Shown here piece by piece: positions 16,932 to 24,976 of a DNA stretch of 64,000 bases. The notes below the pieces were generated by a model that worked only from the letters and a program-made list of their open reading frames with translations, searched no databases and had not been told where the DNA came from. Both the position numbers and the translations under genes were made by a program. Numbering within the stretch: position 1 is the first letter of the stretch; each line of letters begins with the position of its first letter. Source of the stretch: UBA5336 sp038526245 (GTDB lineage Bacteria; Pseudomonadota; Alphaproteobacteria; Caulobacterales; Hyphomonadaceae); the NCBI GenBank assembly GCA_038526245.1, contig JBCBGZ010000007.1, forward strand, positions 15,294 through 79,293, written 5' to 3'.

Positions 16932-18563
16932 TTAAGCGACTTCCAGTTCCACAGCGGCTGCCGGGGCGTTGCCCAGAATCATATCGGCGGCCTTCTCGGC
17001 AATCATGATGGTGGGCGCATTCGTGTTTCCGCCGATCAGGGTCGGCATGACCGAAGCGTCCACGACGCGCAGTCCTTCCATGCCCCGCACCCGAAGCTCT
17101 CCATCCAGAGGGGAGTCGTCGCCAGCTCCCATGGCAACGGTGCCTACGGGGTGATAGATCGTCTCGCCTGTCTCACGGATGTAGGCATCAATCTCAACGT
17201 CACTCTGTACACCGGCGCCGGGGACCATTTCCGGTCCGCGATAGGGATCGAAAGCCGATTGAGCAAAAATCTCGCGGCACATCTTTACGCTCTCGCGCAG
17301 GGATCGCTTGTCTTCCTCAGTGGCCAGGTAGTTCGGGTCAATTAGCGGCGCGTCGAACGGGTCGGCAGAGCGCAGTGTAATCGTGCCCCGGCTTTCTGGC
17401 CGCAACTGGCAAGCATGCACGGTGAATGCGTCCTGGTTCACTTCGGTGCGGCCGTGGTCAATCATGCCGGCATTCACGAAATGGAGCTGGAGGTCCGGGC
17501 GATCCAGCCCTTCGCGTGACTTCAGGAAGGCGCCAGCCTGGAGGAAATTGTCCGCGCCGGGGCCGGCTTTTGTGAAGAGATACTGCAGGCCAACGATGTA
17601 GCGTTTCAGCCCGGCCTGGGTGGAATAGGCCGAGAGGTTTTGGGTCATCTCGTTCACGACGACGACATCGAGGTGGTCCTGCAGGTTTGCGCCGATCCCG
17701 GGCACATCCAGAACGGTTTCAATGCCGTGGCGCGCAAGTTCCGCTTGGGGGCCAATCCCGGACAGCATCAGAAGCTGCGGCGATTGCACGGCGCCGGCGC
17801 AAATCAGCACTTCTTTTCGCGCCGAGACGCTGGAGGCGGTCTTGCCCTTGCCCTCCACCAGATCAACGCCCACCGCGCGGGTGCCTTCGGTGCGGATTTT
17901 GGTCACCAGGCCCGTTGAGATGATGGTCAGGTTGTCTCTGGTATCCGCGATGGGGCGAAGATAGCCGAAGGACGCGCTCCAGCGCTCGCCGCCATGGATG
18001 GTGCGTTGGTAGGGCCCCATGCCCTCCTGTTGCGCCCCGTTGAAATCGGGCGTTACGGGATGACCTGCCGCCTCGCCAGCCGCCATAAAGGCCTCGTAGA
18101 GCGGGCTGTCGATGGGGCTTTCGGACACTTTCAGGGGCCCGTCACCGCCATGGAAGTCAGTCTCGCCACCCTCATGGCCCTCGGAACGTTTGAAGTAGGG
18201 GAGGACATCCGAAAAGCCCCACCCTGTCAGGCCCATCTGGCGCCATTGGTCATAGTCGCGCGCGTGGCCGCGAATGTAGATCATTCCGTTGATCGAAGAC
18301 GACCCGCCCCAGCCACGCCCGCGGGGCCACCAGAGCTTTCGACCGTTCAGATGGTCCTGGGGCGCGGTGTAGAAACCCCAATTGTAATCGTTCTCATCCT
18401 TGATCAGCGTCCCGACCGCTGCGGGCATGCGCACGGTGAGCGCCGTATCTTTTTTGCCCGCCTCAATCAGGCAAACCGAAACGGACGGATCGCTGCTCAG
18501 CCGGTTGGCCAACACACAGCCTGCGCTGCCTGCACCCACAATCACATAGTCGAATTCCCGCAT
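16932..18563 (-). CDS. GMC-family FAD-dependent oxidoreductase (choline/alcohol dehydrogenase type)
   Basis: The 543-residue product starts with the FAD-binding VGAGSAGCVLANRLS and carries the GMC signature WWPRGRGWGGSSSINGM. The C-terminal active site reads YHPVGTVAMG and GGNTNAPTI (His and Asn catalytic pair). Members oxidise alcohols such as choline, alkanols or polyethylene glycol; the substrate is not predictable here. The ATG at 18563 is preceded by GGGA at 7 bases and gives the family N terminus; an in-frame ATG at 18599 adds 12 unlikely residues. There is no betaine-aldehyde dehydrogenase gene nearby. Confidence 0.92.
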   Translation of the reverse strand: MREFDYVIVGAGSAGCVLANRLSSDPSVSVCLIEAGKKDTALTVRMPAAVGTLIKDENDYNWGFYTAPQDHLNGRKLWWPRGRGWGGSSSINGMIYIRGHARDYDQWRQMGLTGWGFSDVLPYFKRSEGHEGGETDFHGGDGPLKVSESPIDSPLYEAFMAAGEAAGHPVTPDFNGAQQEGMGPYQRTIHGGERWSASFGYLRPIADTRDNLTIISTGLVTKIRTEGTRAVGVDLVEGKGKTASSVSARKEVLICAGAVQSPQLLMLSGIGPQAELARHGIETVLDVPGIGANLQDHLDVVVVNEMTQNLSAYSTQAGLKRYIVGLQYLFTKAGPGADNFLQAGAFLKSREGLDRPDLQLHFVNAGMIDHGRTEVNQDAFTVHACQLRPESRGTITLRSADPFDAPLIDPNYLATEEDKRSLRESVKMCREIFAQSAFDPYRGPEMVPGAGVQSDVEIDAYIRETGETIYHPVGTVAMGAGDDSPLDGELRVRGMEGLRVVDASVMPTLIGGNTNAPTIMIAEKAADMILGNAPAAAVELEVA

Positions 18564-18710
18564 GGCGCGTTCCCAAGTCTGATTTGTGTTTTTGTGCACC
18601 TTGGCCCAACGCGCCCATGGCGAGCAACCATTTGTGAAGCAATTTCAGGCATAGGTTGTCGAGTTGCGTGCGCGCGGACCGTGAATAGAGAAGGAATCTT
18701 CGAGAAAACG

Positions 18711-19304
18711 ATGACTGCTGTCCAAACGCATATGCCCTCAAAAAATAAATCTGTGAGCGCCGCGCAAACAGACCAACGCCTGCCGATCCAGCTTCCCGGT
18801 CGGTTCCTGGATTCCAAGGGCGAAGAGCACCGGATCGTATCCGTCGCAATGTCCAGCCAGTCGGCCCAGATCCGCGCAAATGACCTGCCGCAGCAGGGCA
18901 GCCAGATTGTTTGCTATTTCGATGGTTTGGGCCGTGTGACCGGAGAGGTTACACGCGTCCTCAATCGCGGTTTTCTGGTGCAGTTTTCGCTGACGATCCG
19001 CAAACGCGACAAGCTTGCTGATCAGCTCATCTGGCTGATCAGCAAGGACCCGCTGGGCCTCAGCGATGAACGCCAGCATCCCCGCTACAAGGCAGGTGGT
19101 CCTGCCCAGCTGCAGCTTGACAGTGGCGGGGTCCTGAACTGCCGCGTTGTGGACATTTCCCTCACGGGAGCTGGCTTTGAAGCGCTTAGCCGTGCACCAG
19201 CCATCGGCGAAATCGTCAGCACCGGCAATCTCCGGGGCAAAGTGGTGCGCAGTGATGGCCGCAGCTTCGGTATCCGCTTCATGAGGGAAGCCGAAGCGAA
19301 ATAG
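18711..19304 (+). CDS. Tandem PilZ-domain protein
   Basis: The 197-residue product has two PilZ-like halves. The C-terminal one has the complete c-di-GMP signature: ERQHPRYK (RxxxR) and DISLTGAGFE (D/NxSxxG). The N-terminal half (DQRLPIQLPGRFL, then VSVAMSSQSAQI) keeps the fold pattern but has lost the key residues. It is therefore a likely c-di-GMP effector with one binding site, possibly acting in motility, stalk or holdfast control. The reading frame is open far upstream, but that part is antisense to the GMC gene. ATG at 18711 is chosen; AAGGA lies 15 bases upstream, further than usual, and an in-frame GTG at 18681 remains possible. Confidence 0.82.
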   Translation: MTAVQTHMPSKNKSVSAAQTDQRLPIQLPGRFLDSKGEEHRIVSVAMSSQSAQIRANDLPQQGSQIVCYFDGLGRVTGEVTRVLNRGFLVQFSLTIRKRDKLADQLIWLISKDPLGLSDERQHPRYKAGGPAQLQLDSGGVLNCRVVDISLTGAGFEALSRAPAIGEIVSTGNLRGKVVRSDGRSFGIRFMREAEAK

Positions 19305-19307
19305 GGG

Positions 19308-20087
19308 CTAGCTGCCTGTCCAGTTCGGCTTGCGCTTTTCCGCAAAGGCGCGCGGGCCTTCGATGAAATCGGCAGACTTGAACAGATCCGACACCGCCGG
19401 GAAGCGCGTTTCAAAAGCGACCTTGTAGTTCGCCACATCCAGACCGCCCATCACGGCCTGTTTTGAGGCGCGGATCGACATCGGACTGCACTCGGCGATC
19501 ATGCCCGCCCATTTGCGCGCTGCATCCATCAATTCGCCTTGCGGCACGACCTCATTCACAAAGCCCAGCTCCTTGCCTTCTGCCGCAAACACTTGGCGGC
19601 CGGTCATGATCATGCCCATGGCGCGTTTCAGCCCGATCTGGCGCGGCAGCCTGTGCAGGCCTCCGGCGAGGGCCGCCAGGCCGACCTTTGGCTCGGGCAG
19701 GGCGAAGCGGGCTGTGTCGGCGGCGATGATCAGGTCGCAGGCCAGGGCAATCTCGAAGCCCCCGCCCATGGCCACACCGTTCACGGCAGCGATTACCGGC
19801 TTGTTGAGGTCATACCGGCTCGTCAGCCCGCCAAATCCGCTCGGCACGGCGAACATGTCGCCCCCTTCGGCCTGGTAGCGCAGGTCGTTTCCCGCGCTGA
19901 ACGCCCGGTCCCCGGCGCCGGTGATAATTGCAATCCAGAGGTCGGGATTGGCGGCAAATTCGTCGAAGATCTCACCGAGTTCCTTATTGGCCGGCGGATG
20001 CAGCGCATTCATCTTTTCCGGCCGGTTGATCTCGACGATCAGCGTGTGGTCTTCGGTGGTGACGGTAGCAAATTCATGACTGGCCAT
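19308..20087 (-). CDS. Enoyl-CoA hydratase/isomerase family protein
   Basis: The 259-residue crotonase-fold protein has oxyanion-hole segments FSAGNDL (residues 63-69) and NGVAMGGGFEIAL. Both catalytic glutamates of true hydratases are present by alignment (E112 in GGGFEIAL and E132 in LPEPKVG), so hydration of trans-2-enoyl-CoA in fatty-acid or branched-chain breakdown is likely. ATG at 20087 follows GGGAGG. The frame is open further upstream to 20276, but that part runs through a palindromic repeat and is not coding. It is convergent with the PilZ gene, 3 bases away. Confidence 0.92.
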   Translation of the reverse strand: MASHEFATVTTEDHTLIVEINRPEKMNALHPPANKELGEIFDEFAANPDLWIAIITGAGDRAFSAGNDLRYQAEGGDMFAVPSGFGGLTSRYDLNKPVIAAVNGVAMGGGFEIALACDLIIAADTARFALPEPKVGLAALAGGLHRLPRQIGLKRAMGMIMTGRQVFAAEGKELGFVNEVVPQGELMDAARKWAGMIAECSPMSIRASKQAVMGGLDVANYKVAFETRFPAVSDLFKSADFIEGPRAFAEKRKPNWTGS

Positions 20088-20175
20088 AGCGGCGCCTCCC
20101 TGTTTTACTTGCAGGGTGGCCGATGGACGGCTGGCGTCAAGCCGCGACGTTGGGGGAAGGTGGCCGCGTGTTTCG

Positions 20176-20328
20176 CCGCCCTCGGGTTCGTCTCCGCTCA
20201 CCATGAGGGCTAATGGCGTGCCTAGAACTGATGGCGTGCGTTTGGCTCCCACGCCTTTAATCTGCACTAAACTCAAATCGACTCAGCCTGCTAGCCCTCA
20301 TGGTGAGCGGAGACGAACCAGAGGGCGG
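20176..20328. repeat. REPIN-like pair of inverted palindromic units
   Basis: Two 37-base arms (20176-20212 and 20292-20328) are inverted copies of each other with one mismatch, separated by 79 bases. Each arm is itself hairpin-forming: in the right copy CCCTC (20295-20299) and TGGT (20301-20304) pair with ACCA and GAGGG (20317-20325), leaving one bulged A and a 12-base loop. The left copy has the same structure with one extra mismatch. A doublet of inverted REP-type hairpins is the layout of REPIN elements. It lies between the enoyl-CoA hydratase start and the GIY-YIG gene, ending 9 bases from the latter's stop codon. Confidence 0.85.
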
Positions 20329-20337
20329 GACACGTGC

Positions 20338-20682
20338 TCAGTCTTTGTTCACCTTTGGAAACCGCGCTTTCCCGGGATCAGCAGGCGCCGTCCGAGACCG
20401 CGCAAGCCGCTTCAACTCTCCAATATCACCGCGGATCAGGGCTTCCTTCTTGGCGCGGGTCCAGCGTTTGATCTGGATCTCGGCTTCGATTGCGGGATCA
20501 GCTTCGCCCCAGGACTGCGACCACATCAATTCGACCGGTCGGCGCTTATATGTATAGGCTTTAGGAAACTCACCAGAATTGTGCTCATGAACCCGGTCTT
20601 CAACATCGGTCCCGCGGTGCGAGCCGACATAGTACGGCCCGTCAGCACACCGCAGAATGTAGACGAAGAAGGCCGCCTGCAC
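20338..20682 (-). CDS. Small GIY-YIG nuclease domain protein
   Basis: The 114-residue protein is made of a single GIY-YIG domain: FFVYILRCADGPYYVGS holds the paired signature (VYI and YVG), followed by the conserved Arg helix (VEDRVHEHNSG) and EIQIKRWTRAKKEALI with the metal-binding Glu region. Stand-alone proteins of this UPF0213/URI-like group are often annotated as endonucleases of unknown target. Its stop is 9 bases from a REPIN-like palindrome and its start 5 bases from the carbonic-anhydrase-like gene stop, on the same strand. Whether it acts on the repeat is an open question. Confidence 0.85.
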   Translation of the reverse strand: MQAAFFVYILRCADGPYYVGSHRGTDVEDRVHEHNSGEFPKAYTYKRRPVELMWSQSWGEADPAIEAEIQIKRWTRAKKEALIRGDIGELKRLARSRTAPADPGKARFPKVNKD

Positions 20683-20687
20683 GCCTC

Positions 20688-21221
20688 CTAATCCACCCGT
20701 TTCACCAATTCCCGGTGCTTGCGCGCATTTTCAACATAGTGCAGCGCGCTCATCTTGATGATTTGGGCCTGCACATCGCTGATTTCCTTCACCACCTTGC
20801 CCGGCGCGCCCATGACCAGCGAATTGTCCGGGATCTCTTTGCCCTCGGGGATCAGCGCATGGGCGCCGATGATGACGTTGGAGCCGATCTTTGCGTTGTT
20901 CAGCACGGTCGCGCCGATCCCGATCAGGGAATTGTCGCCGATTGTGCAGCCATGGAGCATCGCCATATGGCCGACGGTGACGCCAGCGCCGATGGTTAGC
21001 GGGCAGCCCTCATCCACGTGGCAGATCGTACCGTCCTGAATGTTGGAATTCTCGCCCACGCTGATCAGGGCCGAATGGTCCCCGCGCAGAACGCAATTAT
21101 ACCAGATGTTCGCGCCCGTCTTCAGCTCCACATTGCCGATCACCGTGGCGTTCTCGGCGACCCAACAGGTGCCGTCATCTGGCAGAGTGGGGTGAAAGTC
21201 TCCGAAGCTGTAGATCGCCAT
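20688..21221 (-). CDS. Gamma-class carbonic anhydrase-like protein (left-handed beta-helix)
   Basis: The 177-residue product is built of hexapeptide repeats (for example ENATVIGNVELKTGANIW) and has the gamma carbonic anhydrase zinc ligands H68, H85 and H90, with conserved RGD (R46-D48) and QD (Q62, D63). It belongs to the YrdA/PaaY/CaiE branch, whose members are trimers and only sometimes hydrate CO2. ATG at 21221 follows AAAGGG by about 6 bases; an ATG five codons upstream is less likely. It may be cotranscribed with the GIY-YIG gene downstream. Confidence 0.9.
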   Translation of the reverse strand: MAIYSFGDFHPTLPDDGTCWVAENATVIGNVELKTGANIWYNCVLRGDHSALISVGENSNIQDGTICHVDEGCPLTIGAGVTVGHMAMLHGCTIGDNSLIGIGATVLNNAKIGSNVIIGAHALIPEGKEIPDNSLVMGAPGKVVKEISDVQAQIIKMSALHYVENARKHRELVKRVD

Positions 21222-21432
21222 TACGAGCCCTTTCATTACGCCTGCGGAATGTCGCGAAAGGTTTGATTAACCCCGCTATGGTGTTCTCGTAAATAGATTC
21301 GAGAAGGAGGGTGGCAGAAGCGCCATATGCCCCATCGAACCTTGAGATACGTGCCGTCTCCCCGGTTTGGGATGGCCAGTCCGCCACCCGGCGACGCGTA
21401 CGTCGCTTTCCCTACTTGTCCAGTTTCGTCCG

Positions 21433-21463
21433 CCGCTGCGCAGCCCTTGCCAGCGGTTTTTTT
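21433..21463 (+). terminator. Terminator-like hairpin in the phoH leader (possible attenuator)
   Basis: CCGCTG (21433-21438) pairs with CAGCGG (21451-21456) around a 12-base loop, followed directly by seven T residues (21457-21463). It ends only 17 bases before the phoH Shine-Dalgarno, on the coding strand, with no gene upstream in that direction to terminate. A leader terminator or attenuator is one explanation; chance is another. Confidence 0.45.
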
Positions 21464-21492
21464 GTGCCCGTAGCCCCCAGAAGGAGACCCCC

Positions 21493-22302
21493 ATGGGAAA
21501 ACGCACTGCCACCAAGCGCATGAAAGCCAACGCCGCCTTCGAAGAGAGCTTCTTCGACCAGGGCGCCGCCCCGAATGGGCCAGAGCTCTATGCGATTGAT
21601 GGTGGTTGGCATCCAGATGATGCTGACCGGGGCAAGAAAGGGGCGCCCGCCGCGTCTGCGCCGCCCAAGCGCGAGCAGCGCTACCAGAAGACAATCAAGC
21701 CGCGCTCGGAAAACCAGGCGGCGCTGCTCAAGGCTTTGGACAGCCAGGCCCTCGTTGCCGCCGTCGGCCCGGCCGGTACGGGTAAGACCTATCTCGCCAT
21801 CTGCAAGGCCGTCGAGGCGCTGCAGAAAGGCAAAGTCGACCGGATCATTCTCTCGCGCCCTGCTGTGGAGGCGGGTGAGCAGATCGGCTTCCTGCCCGGG
21901 GCCATGGAAGACAAGCTCGCGCCCTATCTGCGCCCGCTTTATGACGCCCTGTCAGATCGTCTTTCGCCCCAGCAACTCAAGCACATGATGAGCGAGGGGC
22001 TGATCGAGATCGCGCCCATCGGCTTTATGCGCGGGCGGACACTGAACAATGCTTTCGTGGTGATCGACGAGGCCCAGAACTGCACCTACACCCAGCTGAA
22101 AATGCTGCTCACGCGGCTTGGCTGGCACTCGACGATGGTGATCACGGGCGACCCGAACCAGACCGACCTTCTGCCTAGCCTCTCAGGCCTCGGCCCCATC
22201 GCCGACAAGCTCGAGACCATGGACGACGTCGCCGTCGTTCGCCTGGAAGGCAAGGACGTGGTGCGCCACCCGCTTGTGGCAGAAATGCTGGGCACGCTTT
22301 AG
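21493..22302 (+). CDS. phoH: PhoH-family ATPase
   Basis: The 269-residue product has a charged N-terminal tail (about 65 residues) and then a helicase-like P-loop domain: Walker A GPAGTGKT (92-99), Walker B VVIDEAQ (189-195) and the ITGDPNQTDL sensor segment (217-226). PhoH proteins are cytoplasmic ATPases, in several bacteria linked to RNA processing or phosphate starvation. This copy stands alone and is not next to ybeY, so it is the separate PhoH rather than PhoL. AAGGAG lies 6 bases before the ATG. The 270-base leader contains a terminator-like hairpin. Confidence 0.9.
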   Translation: MGKRTATKRMKANAAFEESFFDQGAAPNGPELYAIDGGWHPDDADRGKKGAPAASAPPKREQRYQKTIKPRSENQAALLKALDSQALVAAVGPAGTGKTYLAICKAVEALQKGKVDRIILSRPAVEAGEQIGFLPGAMEDKLAPYLRPLYDALSDRLSPQQLKHMMSEGLIEIAPIGFMRGRTLNNAFVVIDEAQNCTYTQLKMLLTRLGWHSTMVITGDPNQTDLLPSLSGLGPIADKLETMDDVAVVRLEGKDVVRHPLVAEMLGTL

Positions 22303-22334
22303 GGATTGAATTCTCAAAGCTGACCTTGGTCCCA

Positions 22335-22368
22335 CGCTTCCGAGCACTTTTAGTTGCGCTCGGAAGCG
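22335..22368. repeat. Stem-loop downstream of phoH
   Basis: A perfect 11-bp inverted repeat (CGCTTCCGAGC at 22335-22345 and GCTCGGAAGCG at 22358-22368) has a 12-base A/T-richer loop. No T run follows on either strand, so it may be a processing or Rho-assisted 3' end between the convergent phoH and orphan genes. Confidence 0.7.
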
Positions 22369-22425
22369 ACAGCTTAAGCCGAAGCATAAATTAGGTCGCT
22401 AGGTCCTCACGTGACTTCCTAAACG

Positions 22426-22935
22426 CTAGCTGGTTGGCGCTGGAATGCTTGGCGGGAGCTCCGTCTTCTCCGCTAGAACGTTGATCAATCGCCAGATTAC
22501 GGTTTCATTGTCTTTGACTTCGGTGTTACCGTACTCTGCAAATCTGCTGCCTGGAGTTGCATTGGGATCTACAACAATTTGCCGGGAAGCGGGATTTATC
22601 GGTGCTCCAAGCCCACCGTCGAGCCCGGGCTCAAACAAATAAAACTGCCAGACTGAGTATGCTGGTCTAGAGATAAGATCCTCGGCGAGTACATACTCGC
22701 CTGCAGGATAACCTCGTTTACTTGACTGACTCTCTCGTCTCGATTTATACTTTGCAGAAAACACACTTGGGGATTCTCGCCCCTGTTTCGATATCGCGCC
22801 ATACGAAAACGCTGTGTTTGGCGGCGGACTGCTTACAGCTTGGTCCAAAACATCTTTAACCGACATCGGGGACTTTGTGATTTCGATGTCCGCTTTGCTG
22901 AAGAAAATACCCACTACTCTAAGTTTGATTGCCAT
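22426..22935 (-). CDS. Orphan hypothetical protein in a lower-GC stretch
   Basis: The 169-residue product has no signal peptide or membrane helix. It begins MAIKLRVVGIFF and has a compact alpha/beta look with a central region rich in Ser, Lys and Arg and a Pro-rich tail. I recognise no family. GC content and codon choice are visibly lower than in the flanking genes (frequent AAA, TTT, ACT and ATA-type codons), which suggests acquisition from elsewhere. No mobility gene flanks it. It is isolated, convergent with phoH and followed at some distance by the gamma-glutamyltransferase gene. Confidence 0.65.
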   Translation of the reverse strand: MAIKLRVVGIFFSKADIEITKSPMSVKDVLDQAVSSPPPNTAFSYGAISKQGRESPSVFSAKYKSRRESQSSKRGYPAGEYVLAEDLISRPAYSVWQFYLFEPGLDGGLGAPINPASRQIVVDPNATPGSRFAEYGNTEVKDNETVIWRLINVLAEKTELPPSIPAPTS

Positions 22936-23024
22936 TGAGCGTCCCCATGCTGGTTGATACCGGTATGGTTAACACACTTTTAACGTGCTTGAAACTGTGA
23001 AAGCACGCTTTACGCGAGTTTTTG

Positions 23025-24911
23025 CTAATACCCCCCAGCTGCGCCGTCCTTGCGCATTTCGGTGGCGGCGATCCAGGTGTCGTTTTCGAAGTCGCGCATG
23101 ACGGCCTGGTAGCCGCCGAAATTGGGGCCGCAGCAGCGCACAGTGTGTCCGCGCGCTTCCAGTTCAGCGGCGATGCCGGCCAGGCCGGACTCAAGGCGCA
23201 CCTCGCCCATGTCGCCCTCGCAGGCGTCGCCTTCCAGATCGTCGGTCGGCTCGCAGCCGCCGACATGCTCCCAGCGCGCGGCGTCGCCGGCTTCCTGCAG
23301 ACCCATATCATAGTCGATGAGGTTCAGGATCACCTGCACATGGCCCTGGGGCTGCATGCCCCCGCCCATCAGGCCGAAGCTGAGCCAGGGCTGGTGCGCG
23401 CCGTCGACGTCCTTGAACGCAAAGCCCGGAATGATGGTGTGGAAGGGGCGCTTGCCCGGCTCGAAGACATTCGGGTGCTCGGGATCAAGGCTGAAGAGCT
23501 GGCCCCGGTCCTGGAACATGAAGCCAAGCCCATCGGCCACCAACCCGGAGCCCATGCCGCGATAATTCGACTGGATCAGTGAGACCATCATGCCGTCCTT
23601 GTCGGCCACAGAGAGATAGGTCGTGTCACCGTCGTGGAGTTTGGCATCGGTTTCCTCCCAAGCGACTTCATAACCGTTGCCAAAGAGCATCAATCCGGAT
23701 TCTATCTGTTCTGCCGACATGGCCTCACGAGGTTTTATTGAGCCCGCCCTAGACTGGGCGTAGCCTTCATCGAGAAACGCTGCAGGATCCATCCCGCTAA
23801 ACGCCGGGTCGGCGTAGCCCCGCGCCCGGTCCGCAAAGGCCAGCCGCTTCGCTTCCACCTGAGCCATTACGCTGTCGGCACTGCCAAAGCCGAACTCGCG
23901 CATGGGGAAGCCCTCGAGGATTTGCAGCATCTGCAACGCGGCGACACCTTGCGTGTTCGGGCCAAGCTGGCAGACGCGCGCCTCGCGATAATCCGCGCAG
24001 AATGGCTCGACCCATTCGCCCTCATGGGCGGCGAAGTCTTCATAGGTCAGGAAGCCGCCGATCCGGTCGAAATAGGCGTCCATGGTGCGCGCAATCTGGC
24101 CTGTGTAGAAGTCGCCCGGCCCAAACTCGGCAATCCGCTCCAGCGTGTCGGCCAGATCGGGGTTCCTGAACAGCGAACCTTCAACCGGCGCAAGGGAAAA
24201 GAAGGTCGCCTCGGCATTGGCGAATTCCTCCAGCATCCCGCTCTCACTCGCCTCGCGCAGGCGCGTTTCGTTGCGGCCCCAATAATAGGCGATGACTTCG
24301 GGGATCGGTGCCCCGCCCCGCGCATAATCGATGGTGGGCTCAAGCACATAATTCAGCGGCATCCGCCCGAACCGCTCGTGCAATACGCCCCAGGCCTCTA
24401 CCGTGCCGGGCACGCTCACGGGGGCAGCGCCAAAGGGCGGGATTTCCTCGCCCTCCATATGCGCGTCGGCGGCGGCCTGCATGTCTTCCAGCGTCGCGCC
24501 CATGGGCGCGCGGCCAGAGCCATTATAGCCGTAGAGCTTCTGCGTGCGCGGATCCCAGACAATGGCGAACAGGTCGCCGCCAATCCCGTTCCCCGTCGGC
24601 TCGACCAGGCCCAGCATCGCATTTGCTGCAATCGCCGCGTCCATGGCGCTGCCGCCGCGCTTCATCATGTCGAGGGCGACCTGTGTGGCCAGCGGATGGG
24701 CCGTTGCGGCCGCAGCATTTGGCGCCACCACGGCGCTGCGCGTTCCAAATTTGCGGCCCGTATTCAGCCGGTCGCCAATGCCTGGCTCTACCGGGGCTGC
24801 CGCTTCGACGGAGACAATCGTGGCCGGGGCAACGGGCGGGGGCCCGGTCTCAACGGTTTCGCAGGCGGCCAAAGCGACCAGGGATGCGGCAAGGGCGACA
24901 AGGCGGATCAT
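23025..24911 (-). CDS. ggt: Gamma-glutamyltransferase, lipoprotein form
   Basis: The 628-residue precursor has a lipoprotein signal (lipobox LAAC, C17). The large-subunit region contains KRGGSAMDAAIAANAMLGLVEP (key part GGSAMDAA) and GNGIGGDLF. The autocleavage site and nucleophile lie in GDTTYLSV, T430 by alignment, followed by MGGGMQPQGH. The enzyme cleaves glutathione and other gamma-glutamyl compounds in the periplasm. Anchoring by lipid is less common than a soluble form. It is a single gene on the minus strand. Confidence 0.93.
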   Translation of the reverse strand: MIRLVALAASLVALAACETVETGPPPVAPATIVSVEAAAPVEPGIGDRLNTGRKFGTRSAVVAPNAAAATAHPLATQVALDMMKRGGSAMDAAIAANAMLGLVEPTGNGIGGDLFAIVWDPRTQKLYGYNGSGRAPMGATLEDMQAAADAHMEGEEIPPFGAAPVSVPGTVEAWGVLHERFGRMPLNYVLEPTIDYARGGAPIPEVIAYYWGRNETRLREASESGMLEEFANAEATFFSLAPVEGSLFRNPDLADTLERIAEFGPGDFYTGQIARTMDAYFDRIGGFLTYEDFAAHEGEWVEPFCADYREARVCQLGPNTQGVAALQMLQILEGFPMREFGFGSADSVMAQVEAKRLAFADRARGYADPAFSGMDPAAFLDEGYAQSRAGSIKPREAMSAEQIESGLMLFGNGYEVAWEETDAKLHDGDTTYLSVADKDGMMVSLIQSNYRGMGSGLVADGLGFMFQDRGQLFSLDPEHPNVFEPGKRPFHTIIPGFAFKDVDGAHQPWLSFGLMGGGMQPQGHVQVILNLIDYDMGLQEAGDAARWEHVGGCEPTDDLEGDACEGDMGEVRLESGLAGIAAELEARGHTVRCCGPNFGGYQAVMRDFENDTWIAATEMRKDGAAGGY

Positions 24912-24976
24912 GGATAGGCTCCCGGCGTTTGGTTTCGCGGGAAGCTAGGCCGCACATCCCCAAGTGTCGAGCGCGA

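Noticed and set aside
17994..18710. Upstream extension of the PilZ gene frame
   Set aside because: The extra 239 codons run antisense through the GMC gene; the PilZ similarity begins only after 18711.
21311..21523. Short open frame in the phoH leader preceded by AAGGAGG
   Set aside because: The GTG start directly abuts the ribosome-site-like sequence and the product is Arg-rich with no pattern; more likely leader RNA than a gene.
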